From: a virus | DNA: 26,867 nucleotides | IMG/VR virus record: IMGVR_UViG_3300027754_003140 | Span: 1 to 26,867 of that record | Reading direction: 5' to 3' (one strand) | Shown here: positions 13,497-22,560 of the stretch, piece by piece | Layout of the letters: each line of letters opens with the position of its first letter | Position numbering within the stretch: the stretch's first letter is position 1 | Position numbers and translations under genes: made by a program | Notes under the pieces: generated by a model | Databases searched by the model: none | The model's input: the letters and a program-made list of their open reading frames with translations, nothing else | Told to the model about the DNA's origin: nothing

Positions 13497-14550
13497 ACTT
13501 AAATCCGTCAAATGCCCCCTCACTGATATTATTATCTACGCCTTTTACATAACTACTCAATTCCGTTTCTTGAGGTGCAACCTGTAGTTTCTTACTATCG
13601 TAATAACTATCCAACCAACCAGCCAACGGATTAGTTTTGGCATTGGGATACAATTTCTTGTAACCAATACTAGTCAATCTGTTATTCGCTAACCATTCAA
13701 TATAATTTTTTAGACTTTCCGAAGTTAGACCCACTAGATTGCCCTTACTGAATAGATAATCTGCCCAATCTTTTTCCGCTTCTACAGCAATTTCATAGGC
13801 TTTATATACCTTATCTTCATTCTTTTTAACAATTTCTTGAAATCCTTCATTTTCATTGTTTGCCCAATTTTTCATGATATTTTGAGTAATAGCAACATGA
13901 AGGTTTTCGTCACGGGAAATAAACTTAATAATTTTACTATTACCCTCCATCTTTCCACGATAACCAAAATAGAAACTACACGCGAACGATACGTAAAAAA
14001 TCAACCCTTCTGTAATTTGAGTTGCCAATACAGCATCAAACAATTGTTGTTTGATATCATCAGATGGAGTCAATAATTCATCATATTTTTTACTAATAGC
14101 CTTTGCACGTTTTACAATTTCTGGGTCTTCCATGATACTATCAAAGAACTTCGTAGCATCAGGATATACATTATTTAAAATATAAGTGTAACTATTGCTG
14201 TGAATAGTTTCAAAGAAACTCCATGTGTTCATGCAAATTTCCAATTCCGAATTGGTAACATGTTTCATTAACTCATGAATACCACGACTCAACATGCTAT
14301 CCGTCATTGTTTGAAACTTAAGATTACTATCAAATACAAACCTTTCTTCATCGGAAAGATTCTTGTAATCGCTAATGTCCTTGACCAATGAAACTTCTTG
14401 GGGTCTCCAAAAAAAATTTAATTGTTGATCGTAAAGGTCGTAGAACTTAGTATATCTAATTTTATCATATCGTTGCAATGATAAATCTTCGCCCAAAAAC
14501 ATTGGATTTCGTAATTGATCTATGTTCTTTTTATTTAATACAGTTTTCAT
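13492..14550 (-). CDS. nrdB: Class I ribonucleotide reductase, small (radical) subunit
   Basis: 352 residues. The di-iron ligands are all visible: D84 in TMTDSM, E114 and H117 in FFETIHSNSY, E181 in TEGLIFY, and E215 and H218 in SRDENLH. Y121 aligns with the radical tyrosine (E. coli Y122), so it should be a tyrosyl-radical Ia-type enzyme rather than a Tyr-less variant. The C-terminus ends in an acidic/aromatic tail (EGAFDGFKL) that would dock into NrdA. With NrdA it reduces ribonucleoside diphosphates to deoxy forms for phage DNA synthesis. It lies 12 bp after nrdA in the same transcript. Confidence 0.95.
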   Translation of the reverse strand: MKTVLNKKNIDQLRNPMFLGEDLSLQRYDKIRYTKFYDLYDQQLNFFWRPQEVSLVKDISDYKNLSDEERFVFDSNLKFQTMTDSMLSRGIHELMKHVTNSELEICMNTWSFFETIHSNSYTYILNNVYPDATKFFDSIMEDPEIVKRAKAISKKYDELLTPSDDIKQQLFDAVLATQITEGLIFYVSFACSFYFGYRGKMEGNSKIIKFISRDENLHVAITQNIMKNWANNENEGFQEIVKKNEDKVYKAYEIAVEAEKDWADYLFSKGNLVGLTSESLKNYIEWLANNRLTSIGYKKLYPNAKTNPLAGWLDSYYDSKKLQVAPQETELSSYVKGVDNNISEGAFDGFKL

Positions 14551-14562
14551 ATATACGTATGA

Positions 14563-16851
14563 TCATATAGCACAAGCACCACTCTCACAACCAGATTCTT
14601 CAACAATAGGCTGTTTTATTTCGTCGGTCGTTTGATCCATTGCGGTTTGTTTATCTCCATCGTCAGTATTAGCATAATATAATGTTTTTAGTCCATATTT
14701 ATATGCCGTCAAAATATCTCTAATTATAATTTCAATTGGTACTTTGTTATCTTTATATCTAGACGGCACGTAATATGTGTTTGTTGATATTGCCATATCA
14801 ATAAATTTTTGCATTGCTGCCACATTTTTTAATTGTCCGTCGTTGTCAGGCATATCAAATGCCAATGTATAATTATCTTTATATTTTTCAATATTTGGCA
14901 CAACTACTGGTAAAATATTCGCTTTTGAACCCTTAAATGAAATCAAAGATCTAGGTGGTTCTATACCATTAGTTGAATTAGAAATGACAGCCGAAGATTC
15001 ACATGGCATTTGTGCCATCAATGTAGAATTCCTCATACCATATTTCTTTATATCAGATCGTAAACTTTCCCAATCCATGTGCAACGGCTCCGTCACAAAC
15101 GAGTCAATTTCTTTTTTGTATGTGTCAATTGGTAGTATTCCATTGCTATACTTAGTTTCATTAAACTTTTCACACGGACCAAATTCTTTAGCGAGTTGTA
15201 TGCTAGACTTAATCAAATAATAACTTACTCGTTCAATTTGCGATGAAATGTAATTGGGGGATTTTTTATCATAATGTTTCAATCCTTCTTTAGCCAAACA
15301 TGCGGCTAAATTAGTTATACCAATCCCCAAACTACGTCGTTTTTTTGCAAAATTACTTGCTGCTTTTACAAAATAATTTTGATAATCTATCAACGAATCC
15401 AACATTCTTACTGAAATATCACACGATTTCTCCAGATCTTTATCATCTTTTATGTTTAAAAGATTCAACGCTGCCAAAATACACACACCAATTTCTCCGT
15501 CACCATCATTTAAATCTTTAATAGGAATCAAAGGATGTATTATTTCCGTACACAAATTTGTAGTATCTACATGGGCATTCCACGTTCCATGATCGTTTGC
15601 ATGATCAACAAACATTATATATATTCTACCAGTTTCAAATCTTTCTTTTGCCAACAAAAACATCAATTCTTTAGCAGGAATTTTTTTCTTAAATTTAATA
15701 TTTTTATTAGCCTCTGCCTTTTCATATAATTCTTTGAAATTTGGCAATCCAAAATTATTCCACAAACTCGGACATTCGTGGTAACTAAACAATGTTATAT
15801 CTTCATTTTTAATGAATCTTTCAAGAATCAATTTGTCTAGTCCAATACAGTAGTCCAATTTCCTAACTCTGTTGTCGTCTGTACCGGCGTTGTTTTTTAA
15901 TACCAAAATATCTAAAATATCATAATGAAACCATGCGAAATTGGTGGTTCCTCCACCGCCACGTAACCCATTCTGGTGACACGACTTAACTGTGCTTTCA
16001 TACATTTTTAGAAATGGAACCGGACCAGTGTGAAGTAATTGTCCATTTTTTACAGGAGAATTAGTAGCTCTTAATCTAGATGGATTTATCCCAATTCCAT
16101 ATCTACTCGCGGTAGCTAATCCTATAGCCGAATTATTAGCAAAAATACTTAATAATGAATCATCAATTGAAAACAATGCACACGAAGCATAACTCTTCAT
16201 GATCGTTCTGACTCCAGCCATAACAGGCGTAGGCAAATTAATTTTGTGCTTACTAAACGCATTATAAGCATTTCGTATGTATTCAAGTCTATTTTCTTTA
16301 TATCCACTAAATAATGTCATTGCAATCAACATATATGCGAATTGCGGCGTTTCATATATTCGTTTAGTGTTTCTGTTTTGAACCAAGTATTTATCACATA
16401 ACTGTTTGATTCCGGCATATGAGAACTCAAAATCTCTATCATGTTTAAGAAACTCATCAATTTTATTGAATTCATCTGCGGTATACCAATCAAGAATTTC
16501 TCCGTCATATACCACCTTAGAAATGTTTTCCTTGACAAGATCATACAATTTAGGTGGATTCTTTCCTCCCCAAACTCTTTTTCTAAGTTGATAATTCAAC
16601 AGTCTGGAAGCAACATATTGATAATTTGGCTTTTCTTCGCTGATCAAATTCGCTGAAGCTTCAATCAACATACTATGTATATCTTTGGAAGTCATGCCGT
16701 CAAAAAACGACAAATGAGCATTCATTGCAACTTCTTCAAAACTAACATTTTTTATATTCTCAGTTGACCACTGTAATATTTTGTTAATTTTGTCCGCGTT
16801 AAAAGTCTCAAGCTTTCCGTTACGCTTTTTAATAAAAATTTCTTTATGCAT
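14563..16851 (-). CDS. nrdA: Class I ribonucleotide reductase, large (catalytic) subunit
   Basis: 762 residues from ATG 16851. An upstream in-frame start at 16902 would add a hydrophobic stretch encoded across the promoter and is rejected. An ATP-cone is present at the N-terminus (about 3-92; FIKKRNGKLETFNADKI), suggesting allosteric control by dATP/ATP. Catalytic residues: C224 (ASCALFS) and C457 (GEIGVCILAALN) for the redox pair, N432-L-C434-T-E436 for the thiyl radical, proton transfer and substrate. The C-terminal C755-ESGA-C760 pair receives electrons from thioredoxin or glutaredoxin. No intein or intron interrupts the gene. It is first in the nrdA-nrdB operon behind a promoter at 16874-16902. 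Confidence 0.96.
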   Translation of the reverse strand: MHKEIFIKKRNGKLETFNADKINKILQWSTENIKNVSFEEVAMNAHLSFFDGMTSKDIHSMLIEASANLISEEKPNYQYVASRLLNYQLRKRVWGGKNPPKLYDLVKENISKVVYDGEILDWYTADEFNKIDEFLKHDRDFEFSYAGIKQLCDKYLVQNRNTKRIYETPQFAYMLIAMTLFSGYKENRLEYIRNAYNAFSKHKINLPTPVMAGVRTIMKSYASCALFSIDDSLLSIFANNSAIGLATASRYGIGINPSRLRATNSPVKNGQLLHTGPVPFLKMYESTVKSCHQNGLRGGGGTTNFAWFHYDILDILVLKNNAGTDDNRVRKLDYCIGLDKLILERFIKNEDITLFSYHECPSLWNNFGLPNFKELYEKAEANKNIKFKKKIPAKELMFLLAKERFETGRIYIMFVDHANDHGTWNAHVDTTNLCTEIIHPLIPIKDLNDGDGEIGVCILAALNLLNIKDDKDLEKSCDISVRMLDSLIDYQNYFVKAASNFAKKRRSLGIGITNLAACLAKEGLKHYDKKSPNYISSQIERVSYYLIKSSIQLAKEFGPCEKFNETKYSNGILPIDTYKKEIDSFVTEPLHMDWESLRSDIKKYGMRNSTLMAQMPCESSAVISNSTNGIEPPRSLISFKGSKANILPVVVPNIEKYKDNYTLAFDMPDNDGQLKNVAAMQKFIDMAISTNTYYVPSRYKDNKVPIEIIIRDILTAYKYGLKTLYYANTDDGDKQTAMDQTTDEIKQPIVEESGCESGACAI

Positions 16852-16873
16852 AAACTGTTTTTTGTATAAGATA

Positions 16874-16902
16874 ATTAGAAAAAAAAAGAGAATTAATGTC
16901 AA
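16874..16902 (-). promoter_or_regulatory. Sigma-70-type promoter for nrdAB
   Basis: On the minus strand TTGACA (16902-16897), 17-bp spacer with a run of nine T, TCTAAT (16879-16874), 22 bp before the ATG. No NrdR-box pair was noticed around it. Confidence 0.6.
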
Positions 16903-16963
16903 AAATATTTTTAAAAATTTTTACTTTTTACATCTTTCCCAATTTTTATAGATATAACATTTA

Positions 16964-18346
16964 TTACGACTCGTCGTCGTTCATATGAGTATTCCACTTT
17001 CCACTCATCATCTTCTTGACAAGGTTCTCTCCTTGATTCATTTCATTTATAACACCCATACCTTCTCTGCTATTCTCAGAGAAAATTTGAATGTCACCAC
17101 AACCAGCATTCATCTTGCTTGGGAAGGTTTGTCCATCAGGTCCGAAACGATTCTTAATAATATGAATACGAGCTGTGTTGTTAACCTTGTCTTGGACTTT
17201 ACGACTCAAACTCAAAACAAAATCAGCAGTCATAATCTTACGATATGAATCAGAAATATTATTTGCCTGAATAATATCTTCGTCCATCGCGGCCCTGTTG
17301 CTCTGAGACGCGGTCCAAATTGGGAGCTGCATTTCCCCCGCAACTCCGCGTAATTCTTCATAAATACCACCAGCTTCACTGTAACTGTTGCTGTTGCGGT
17401 CGCTTTGTGATGGACGTAGAATATCGGCATAATCCACTATAATCACATCAATCTTGGTTCCAAGAATTTGAATTCGTTCGGCATGAAGTTTCAAACTATG
17501 AGCAGATACAGTTTTAATTGGGAAATATTTGATAATCAATTTTCCAGGAACTTGAGCAATTTTCTTTTTGACGGCATCTACATTGGATCTGATATTTTGG
17601 AAATCAATTCCAGTAAAACACGCGTCATAACGAAGACCGACATAATTTTCATTCAACTCCAATGTATAGTGAAGAACATTTTTTCCCTGTTTCATTGCTT
17701 CTGCACCAAGTTTTGCGAGCAGCCAGGATTTGCCCGAGCCAGCACAGGCAGTAATGACTCCCAATTCACCACCGGAAAGTCCGCCGTCCATAATCGTATC
17801 AATTTCTACCCAATTCGTTTTGACAGTATTACGAGCCATCATGCTCATGCGTTTTTCAATGTCAACATCATATTCATGACCGATATTTCTTTCCATACCA
17901 GCCTTCATTGCAACATCAACTACATTCTTAATTTTATCATATTGACCATTCTTTAAATGATCGACGCTTTCCATAATAGCATTTTTAAGCTTTTGATTCT
18001 TACAAAATTCAAGAAATTGTTCTTTGATAAACTTTAAATCGCTATCGGTGATTTTTTGATAAACCAATCGTAATTGATCCACTACTGTCTGTTTCAACAG
18101 ACCATTTTCAATACTATCCACCTTTACTTTAAAAACAGCAAGAGTTGGTAGTTCTTTATATCCCAAGAAATAACTCACTGTTTCTCTGACAATGAATTGA
18201 TGTGCATCAGTCTCAAATGATCCCGGCTCAATTATATCACTAACTCTTTCAATAAATGTCTTATCACTCACAAGAGCGCTAATGCACTTAGTTTGAAAGT
18301 CCGCGCCAAATTTCTTTAGATTATCTACAATATATTGTTCACTCAT
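16964..18346 (-). CDS. Replicative DNA helicase (DnaB/gp41-like)
   Basis: 460 residues. An N-terminal domain (about 1-150) is the primase-interacting part, followed by a RecA-type motor: Walker A ACAGSGKS (200-207), the catalytic glutamate region LHYTLELNE (225-233), Walker B VIIVDYADIL with D305 (301-310), and the polar ASQSNR motif (346-351). A late KNRFGPDGQTF segment fits the arginine-containing nucleotide-contact region. It would form the hexamer that unwinds DNA at the phage fork. The acidic tail (NDDES) is short. It lies 68 bp after the 5' nuclease gene; no convincing promoter is in that gap. Confidence 0.92.
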   Translation of the reverse strand: MSEQYIVDNLKKFGADFQTKCISALVSDKTFIERVSDIIEPGSFETDAHQFIVRETVSYFLGYKELPTLAVFKVKVDSIENGLLKQTVVDQLRLVYQKITDSDLKFIKEQFLEFCKNQKLKNAIMESVDHLKNGQYDKIKNVVDVAMKAGMERNIGHEYDVDIEKRMSMMARNTVKTNWVEIDTIMDGGLSGGELGVITACAGSGKSWLLAKLGAEAMKQGKNVLHYTLELNENYVGLRYDACFTGIDFQNIRSNVDAVKKKIAQVPGKLIIKYFPIKTVSAHSLKLHAERIQILGTKIDVIIVDYADILRPSQSDRNSNSYSEAGGIYEELRGVAGEMQLPIWTASQSNRAAMDEDIIQANNISDSYRKIMTADFVLSLSRKVQDKVNNTARIHIIKNRFGPDGQTFPSKMNAGCGDIQIFSENSREGMGVINEMNQGENLVKKMMSGKWNTHMNDDES

Positions 18347-18414
18347 AATTTAAAAACCTATCACGGTTTGTATAACTCAATGTTACATCCAATTGACATA
18401 TCTACAAGGATTTT

Positions 18415-19482
18415 TTACACCACGAACGAATTTACTTTGCCAAATACTTCTTGAATCCAAATTAAACTATTTGGAAAGTTATTTTGCATACCATCTTCCA
18501 TCAACAATTTGCCAAAGTTAAATTTATCCAATTTTTGCAGTGGCTTTTCCATTATTTCATTGATTCGTAATTGACTGAATGTTTGAATTTGAGTGTCATG
18601 TAATTGCATCAATTCATAATTTCGTTCCATTGTAGATTTATTATCCAAAATAGTATTATACAATTTATACTTGCCTTTGTGAGTATCACTATAATTGTAT
18701 ATTTCTTGCAAGGAATATTGTTTTTCTTCTGTAAATATAGGAAAACACTTTAATATGGTTTTTAGTCCTGCTCCTTGTATTCCATCAATATTATCACTGG
18801 TATCACCTTCCATGACACGATAATTAATGAAATTAGAACAACTAATTCCATACTCTGTTAATATTTCTGCACATCCATACATCTTTTTCTTAGTAGGACT
18901 CCATATTTTAATTTTGTCACTCGCAAGTTGAAGAAAGTCTTTGTCAGCACTCATGATAGTCACGTTGCTGTCCTTGAAATATTGTTTGGCTAAATACGCA
19001 ATTGTATCATCTGCTTCAATATTATCTATTGCCATAGTTGTTACTGGCAAAGTGTCCAAATACTTAACTGTCTTGAGTAATTGAACTTTTATATTCTTTT
19101 CTTCTGTATCAGGATTACTTAAATCGTCATATGTTCTGTTAAGACGAATTTTACTCTTTCTTCCATTCTTGTATTGTGGATAAATCTTTCTGCGTTTCAA
19201 TGATCCACCATTTCCATCTGAAACTATAATAATTCTAGTTGGATTGATCAATTTTACTGCATAACCAATACTTTTTAAACATCCAGAGATACCGCCAGTA
19301 TGATTACCATTTCCGTTCATTTGTGGAGATGCGCAAAATGCTCTCAAAAAAGTGTTCATGAAGTCTACGATCAAAACATCAGAGTTGAGAGTCCGGTTAA
19401 GACCCCCAACTCTATCAGATGGCTTAATTTGATCAAATAAACTAAACAAACGACGTTTCTCGCTGTCAGTTATATTGCTCAT
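18415..19482 (-). CDS. 5'-3' exonuclease / flap nuclease (T4 RNase H-like FEN)
   Basis: 355 residues with the PIN/FEN metal site: D40 in VLIVDFMN, D89 in VSDGNGG, E156/D158/D159 in NIEADD, D180 and D182 in MSADKDF, D227 and D230 in GDTSDNIDGIQGAG, the last also marking the helix-hairpin-helix. The basic stretch SLKRRKIYPQYKNGR (94-108) is the usual DNA-gripping/arch region. It would remove RNA primers and flaps on the lagging strand. The start is 1 bp after the uvsX stop codon region, so it is translated from the same message. Confidence 0.92.
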   Translation of the reverse strand: MSNITDSEKRRLFSLFDQIKPSDRVGGLNRTLNSDVLIVDFMNTFLRAFCASPQMNGNGNHTGGISGCLKSIGYAVKLINPTRIIIVSDGNGGSLKRRKIYPQYKNGRKSKIRLNRTYDDLSNPDTEEKNIKVQLLKTVKYLDTLPVTTMAIDNIEADDTIAYLAKQYFKDSNVTIMSADKDFLQLASDKIKIWSPTKKKMYGCAEILTEYGISCSNFINYRVMEGDTSDNIDGIQGAGLKTILKCFPIFTEEKQYSLQEIYNYSDTHKGKYKLYNTILDNKSTMERNYELMQLHDTQIQTFSQLRINEIMEKPLQKLDKFNFGKLLMEDGMQNNFPNSLIWIQEVFGKVNSFVV

Positions 19483-19483
19483 T

Positions 19484-20632
19484 TTATTCTTCGCTTACAA
19501 CAACATCTTCGCCCGTATCAACTACAGCATCTTCCACAATTTGACTGTTGGGATCTTTGTATTTCATAATAACTTCATCACAAATCTTCAAATAAATTTC
19601 TTCATTTAAAGCCGCATCAGTCTTCAATGTAGACACGAAATCCTTAGATTGAAACTTCCATTCTTCTCCGTTGTCCTTTTTGTATGTGTAATACGCACCA
19701 CCTTGTTTAATCAAATCATTATCTTTTAATACTTTGATCCAACTACTATAGTCAGCAATACCACTGTCAAAATAGATGTCAAAATTTGCCTGTCTTTGTG
19801 GCGGACCCATTCTGTTTTTTACAACAACTGCTTTACACACATTTCCGATTACTTCCTCATCTTTCTTGAGTTTGCCAATATTGTTCAAACGAACACGAAC
19901 ACTGCAGTGATATGCGAGAGCTTTGCCACCGCTTACTACGTACTGATCGCCGAATGCCATCGCTTTCAAGTTCTGACGCAATTGATTTGTAAATACAATC
20001 AACACTTTTTGTCGTCCAATCATCGTGGTAACCTTTCTCATCGCCTTTGAGATAATGATACTCTTACCCGTCGCATAACCATCTTTGCCGTGGTCACTTT
20101 CCAATTCTACTTTGGTACTAGCGGCAGCAACGCTGTCCACAATAATAGTGAGAATACGGTCTTTATTGCTCTTACGAACAATTGCAATCATCTGTTCCAT
20201 CTTTTCAAAAATATCTTCAACAGTTTCACATTGAACATACAATAACTTAGACAGATTGACTCCTAAACTCTTCCAGAACTCAGGTGCGGCAGAATTTTCG
20301 GTGTCAATAACCACAGCAACTCCGCCTTTTTTTTGGGTATCTGCAACAACATGCGCCGATAACAAAGATTTTCCGGTTCCTTCTAATCCATTAAATTCCA
20401 CCATTTTACCTACAGGCAAACCGCCGTGAGGACGGTTGCTAATGGCTAAATCTAACATTGATGATCCAGTTCCAATCCAATCGGATATTTCAGCAGGATT
20501 TTCCTGTTCGTCCAAAAAATAAGCGATTTTACCGCCATCTTTATTTGCTTTGTTTAATTCATTGGCCAATAATTCAACCAATTCGTCTCTCGGTGGGGAT
20601 TCCGTTTGTGTAACTTGTGATTTCTTTTTCAT
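19484..20632 (-). CDS. uvsX: Recombinase UvsX/RecA
   Basis: 382 residues, close to T4 UvsX (391). Walker A GLEGTGKS (82-89), the DTENSAAPEFW segment (110-120) with the catalytic Glu region, Walker B ILTIIVDS (160-167), and the loop 2 area TNQLRQNLKAMAFGDQ (215-230) followed by GGKALAYHCSVRVRL. It forms filaments on single-stranded DNA for strand exchange and recombination-primed replication. The acidic C-terminus (about 360-382) resembles the regulatory tail of RecA. It lies between ssb and the 5' nuclease; a strong hairpin 18 nt before its start codon separates it from ssb. Confidence 0.93.
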   Translation of the reverse strand: MKKKSQVTQTESPPRDELVELLANELNKANKDGGKIAYFLDEQENPAEISDWIGTGSSMLDLAISNRPHGGLPVGKMVEFNGLEGTGKSLLSAHVVADTQKKGGVAVVIDTENSAAPEFWKSLGVNLSKLLYVQCETVEDIFEKMEQMIAIVRKSNKDRILTIIVDSVAAASTKVELESDHGKDGYATGKSIIISKAMRKVTTMIGRQKVLIVFTNQLRQNLKAMAFGDQYVVSGGKALAYHCSVRVRLNNIGKLKKDEEVIGNVCKAVVVKNRMGPPQRQANFDIYFDSGIADYSSWIKVLKDNDLIKQGGAYYTYKKDNGEEWKFQSKDFVSTLKTDAALNEEIYLKICDEVIMKYKDPNSQIVEDAVVDTGEDVVVSEE

Positions 20633-20650
20633 AAATAATATAAAGAGTTT

Positions 20651-20681
20651 GGGTGGTAATATACATTATATACTACCACCC
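20651..20681. repeat. Hairpin between ssb and uvsX
   Basis: Arms 20651-20663 and 20669-20681 (GGGTGGTA core) pair at 12 of 13 positions around a 5-nt loop. The following minus-strand sequence AAACTCTTTATA is not a good U run, so it may be a weak terminator, an RNA end-protecting or processing structure that lowers uvsX relative to ssb, or both. Confidence 0.6.
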
Positions 20682-20698
20682 AATATTAAACAGTTATT

Positions 20699-21520
20699 TT
20701 AACTATTAAACAAATTATCAAAAGCCTTTGTCAAGTCTTCTGTATTTGATTTTGAGGCAACCGCTGATGGTGATGTGGATGTCTTGGTGGGCGTTGCCGA
20801 CGATGCTGATTCGGGAATAACAACGTCATCATCCGACGCAATTCCTACAATGGTAGGGGTCTCGGCCGCATTTTCTGGATTCAACCAAGCTTCCATTGCT
20901 AACTTTAGTTCGTCATATGACGGCTCTTGGAACAAATCAAGAATATTCGCTTGTTTTGTTAGGATGTCTTTCTTAGACGGATCGATTGCAAGTGAAGCAT
21001 TTGGCTTAGGACGAATTGTGGTTTCTGGAAAAGTCTTTCCAGATTCCTCGGCGGTTCTAAACTCAACAACGATATCACGTCCATTTACCAGATCGGTAAT
21101 ATCACCGTAATCTTCATCAGTAATAATGCCCATCAATTCTTGATACACATTCTTACCAAATCCCCAAAACCTAACACCTTGATCTTCTTCACCTCGAACC
21201 AAAACAGGTACATAAGTACGCATCTTTGGCTCCATCTTTCTTCCAACCTGCCAGTCCTCTTTATTTCCAGTCTTTTTCATACGATTGCTAAATTCAACAA
21301 TCGGATCAGGACGATTAAAAGAATCCGGACTTAGATAGGTTTTGTTATTGATTCCATAATGGAACTTCAATTCAATGAATGGATTGTCAGGTTGAAACTT
21401 GTAAGGAACAATACGAAGAACTTGCTTACCTGGAGTTGGTTTCCAAACGCAATTGGTTTTTTGATTTGCATTTGAAAGACTATTGAGACGGTTTTTAATT
21501 AGAGACAAATTTAATGCCAT
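20699..21520 (-). CDS. gp32-like single-stranded DNA-binding protein
   Basis: 273 residues (T4 gp32 is 301). The N-terminal basic segment LSLIKNRLNSLSNANQK is like the gp32 cooperativity domain, and the core has the gp32 pattern: VWKPTPGKQVLRIVPYK (25-41), FIELKFHYGINNKTYLSPDSF, RTYVPVLVRGEEDQGVRFWGFG and YGDITDLVNGRDIVVEF. A Pro/Ser/Thr-rich linker (about 225-262) leads to a short tail TEDLTKAFDNLFNS, which would contact other replication proteins. Cysteines of the T4 gp32 zinc site are absent (the only Cys is in NCVW), so it is a zinc-less variant. It has its own promoter and a ~78-nt leader with features suggesting autoregulation. Confidence 0.82.
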   Translation of the reverse strand: MALNLSLIKNRLNSLSNANQKTNCVWKPTPGKQVLRIVPYKFQPDNPFIELKFHYGINNKTYLSPDSFNRPDPIVEFSNRMKKTGNKEDWQVGRKMEPKMRTYVPVLVRGEEDQGVRFWGFGKNVYQELMGIITDEDYGDITDLVNGRDIVVEFRTAEESGKTFPETTIRPKPNASLAIDPSKKDILTKQANILDLFQEPSYDELKLAMEAWLNPENAAETPTIVGIASDDDVVIPESASSATPTKTSTSPSAVASKSNTEDLTKAFDNLFNS

Positions 21521-21561
21521 AAGTGTTTATTGTTTAATTATTAAGTGTTTTAATTATTAAT

Positions 21562-21588
21562 TAGATGGCTCACACGAACCATTATCTA
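21562..21588 (-). promoter_or_regulatory. Leader hairpin of ssb, possible autoregulatory operator
   Basis: On the minus strand TAGAT-(AAT)-GGTTC-GTGT-GAGCC-ATCTA folds into a stem with a 3-nt bulge and a GTGT loop about 40 nt before the ATG. Downstream the leader is nearly all A/T with a repeated TTAATAATTAAA, and two ACAC sites could pair with the loop. The layout recalls the T4 gene 32 operator. Confidence 0.4.
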
Positions 21589-21605
21589 TAACTAATACAC
21601 TCATA

Positions 21606-21634
21606 AATATAAACCGAAGTGGCAAAAACATCAA
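21606..21634 (-). promoter_or_regulatory. Sigma-70-type promoter for ssb, -35 box inside the homing endonuclease 3' end
   Basis: On the minus strand TTGATG (21634-21629), 17-bp spacer, TATATT (21611-21606). The first bases of the -35 box overlap the stop codon of the endonuclease gene. Confidence 0.65.
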
Positions 21635-21653
21635 CTAATTATATCAAAAATTT
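21631..21653. repeat. Imperfect 23-bp direct repeat, copy at the 3' end of the homing gene
   Basis: Matches 22561-22583 at 20 of 23 positions. Both copies encode the C-terminal DIIS plus TGA stop, one for the endonuclease and one for the neighbour gene, so the mobile gene is bracketed by the repeat. Confidence 0.8.
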
Positions 21654-22560
21654 TAGGTTCTTTTGTTGTATGGTTTTTAAAATTAATCCAATCATTTTCC
21701 CAAATATATTTTATATTATATCCAAAACTTTTCAATTTTTTGATTCTATCAAATGTATTATTATACAACTCTTTAAAGGTTTTTTTATTACAATTATTTA
21801 TTTCAATATGATTAAATACATCAGGATTTCCGTGCCAAAAATCACCAAGAAATTCATAAATGGTTCTTGTTTCTGGTTCGTACCCATCTACATTAAATCC
21901 ATTTATAGTTATTTGTCGGTTTTCTTTTTTAATTCCCAAATAATTTAAAAATTCTATTTCAAGTTTAGAAGATTTATTGTTACATACTGGACACCCCATT
22001 CCCATTAAATGGGATGAAGGTCGTTGTTCAAAACATCCATGTTTTTTACATGAAATTTTAACTTTAATATGTGTATTTTTGTATACGACGTTTGAATAGT
22101 CATATTTATTTTCGTGGATCAAATTAGCTTCGTCAGTAAATTTGTAAACATCTTTCTTTGAAAGTCCGCTACATTTTTTACATCCATATCCTTTTAAGTG
22201 AGAACCCGCACATTGAATGAATTCTCCGTGATATTTACAAATTATTTTAATTTTAGATTGATTGTTTATATAATCAACCAAGCAGTAATCGTATTTGTCC
22301 GAATGTTTAAATTTAGCTTTTTGAAGAAACTCTTCAATAGAAAGTCTTTTTTTATCAGATACTTTCAAGTATCCGCACTTTTTACATCCAGCTCCACTTA
22401 AATGATGATGTGGTGTTTGTAAAAATTCACCGTGAATATAACAAATTATTTTTACCTTTTGACTTGATTTTATATAAAAAACATTTGAATAATCATACTT
22501 ATCGAGGTGTATCTCTTTGGCGGAGATTAAAAAATCATCTTTTGTTTTTTGATTGGACAT
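21631..22560 (-). CDS. Free-standing homing endonuclease (zinc-repeat + EDxHD nuclease)
   Basis: 309 residues. Three copies of a ~60-residue unit (about 1-63, 73-132, 138-192), each with a KYDYSxV strand, a C-x2-HG-x-F turn, an H-L-x-G-x-GC-x2-C end, so each probably binds zinc and reads DNA. The C-terminal part (about 196-309) has VDGYEPET with D225 and YEFLGDFWHGNP (235-246) with H243, like the EDxHD (PD-(D/E)XK/Vsr-related) homing nucleases such as I-Bth0305I. It starts directly after the stop of the previous gene with no gap. Its last codons and stop nearly repeat that gene's end (see repeat). It is a mobile gene between two conserved phage genes, not inside an intron as far as can be seen. 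Confidence 0.85.
   Translation of the reverse strand: MSNQKTKDDFLISAKEIHLDKYDYSNVFYIKSSQKVKIICYIHGEFLQTPHHHLSGAGCKKCGYLKVSDKKRLSIEEFLQKAKFKHSDKYDYCLVDYINNQSKIKIICKYHGEFIQCAGSHLKGYGCKKCSGLSKKDVYKFTDEANLIHENKYDYSNVVYKNTHIKVKISCKKHGCFEQRPSSHLMGMGCPVCNNKSSKLEIEFLNYLGIKKENRQITINGFNVDGYEPETRTIYEFLGDFWHGNPDVFNHIEINNCNKKTFKELYNNTFDRIKKLKSFGYNIKYIWENDWINFKNHTTKEPKIFDIIS

Noticed and set aside
16852-16902. N-terminal hydrophobic extension of nrdA (start at 16902) resembling a signal peptide
   Set aside because: It is read across the spacer and -10 box of the nrdAB promoter, and the ATP-cone of the enzyme begins right after the ATG at 16851.
17230-17430. Minus-strand alternative frame within the helicase gene
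   Set aside because: It overlaps the conserved motor domain in another frame and shows no protein-like features.
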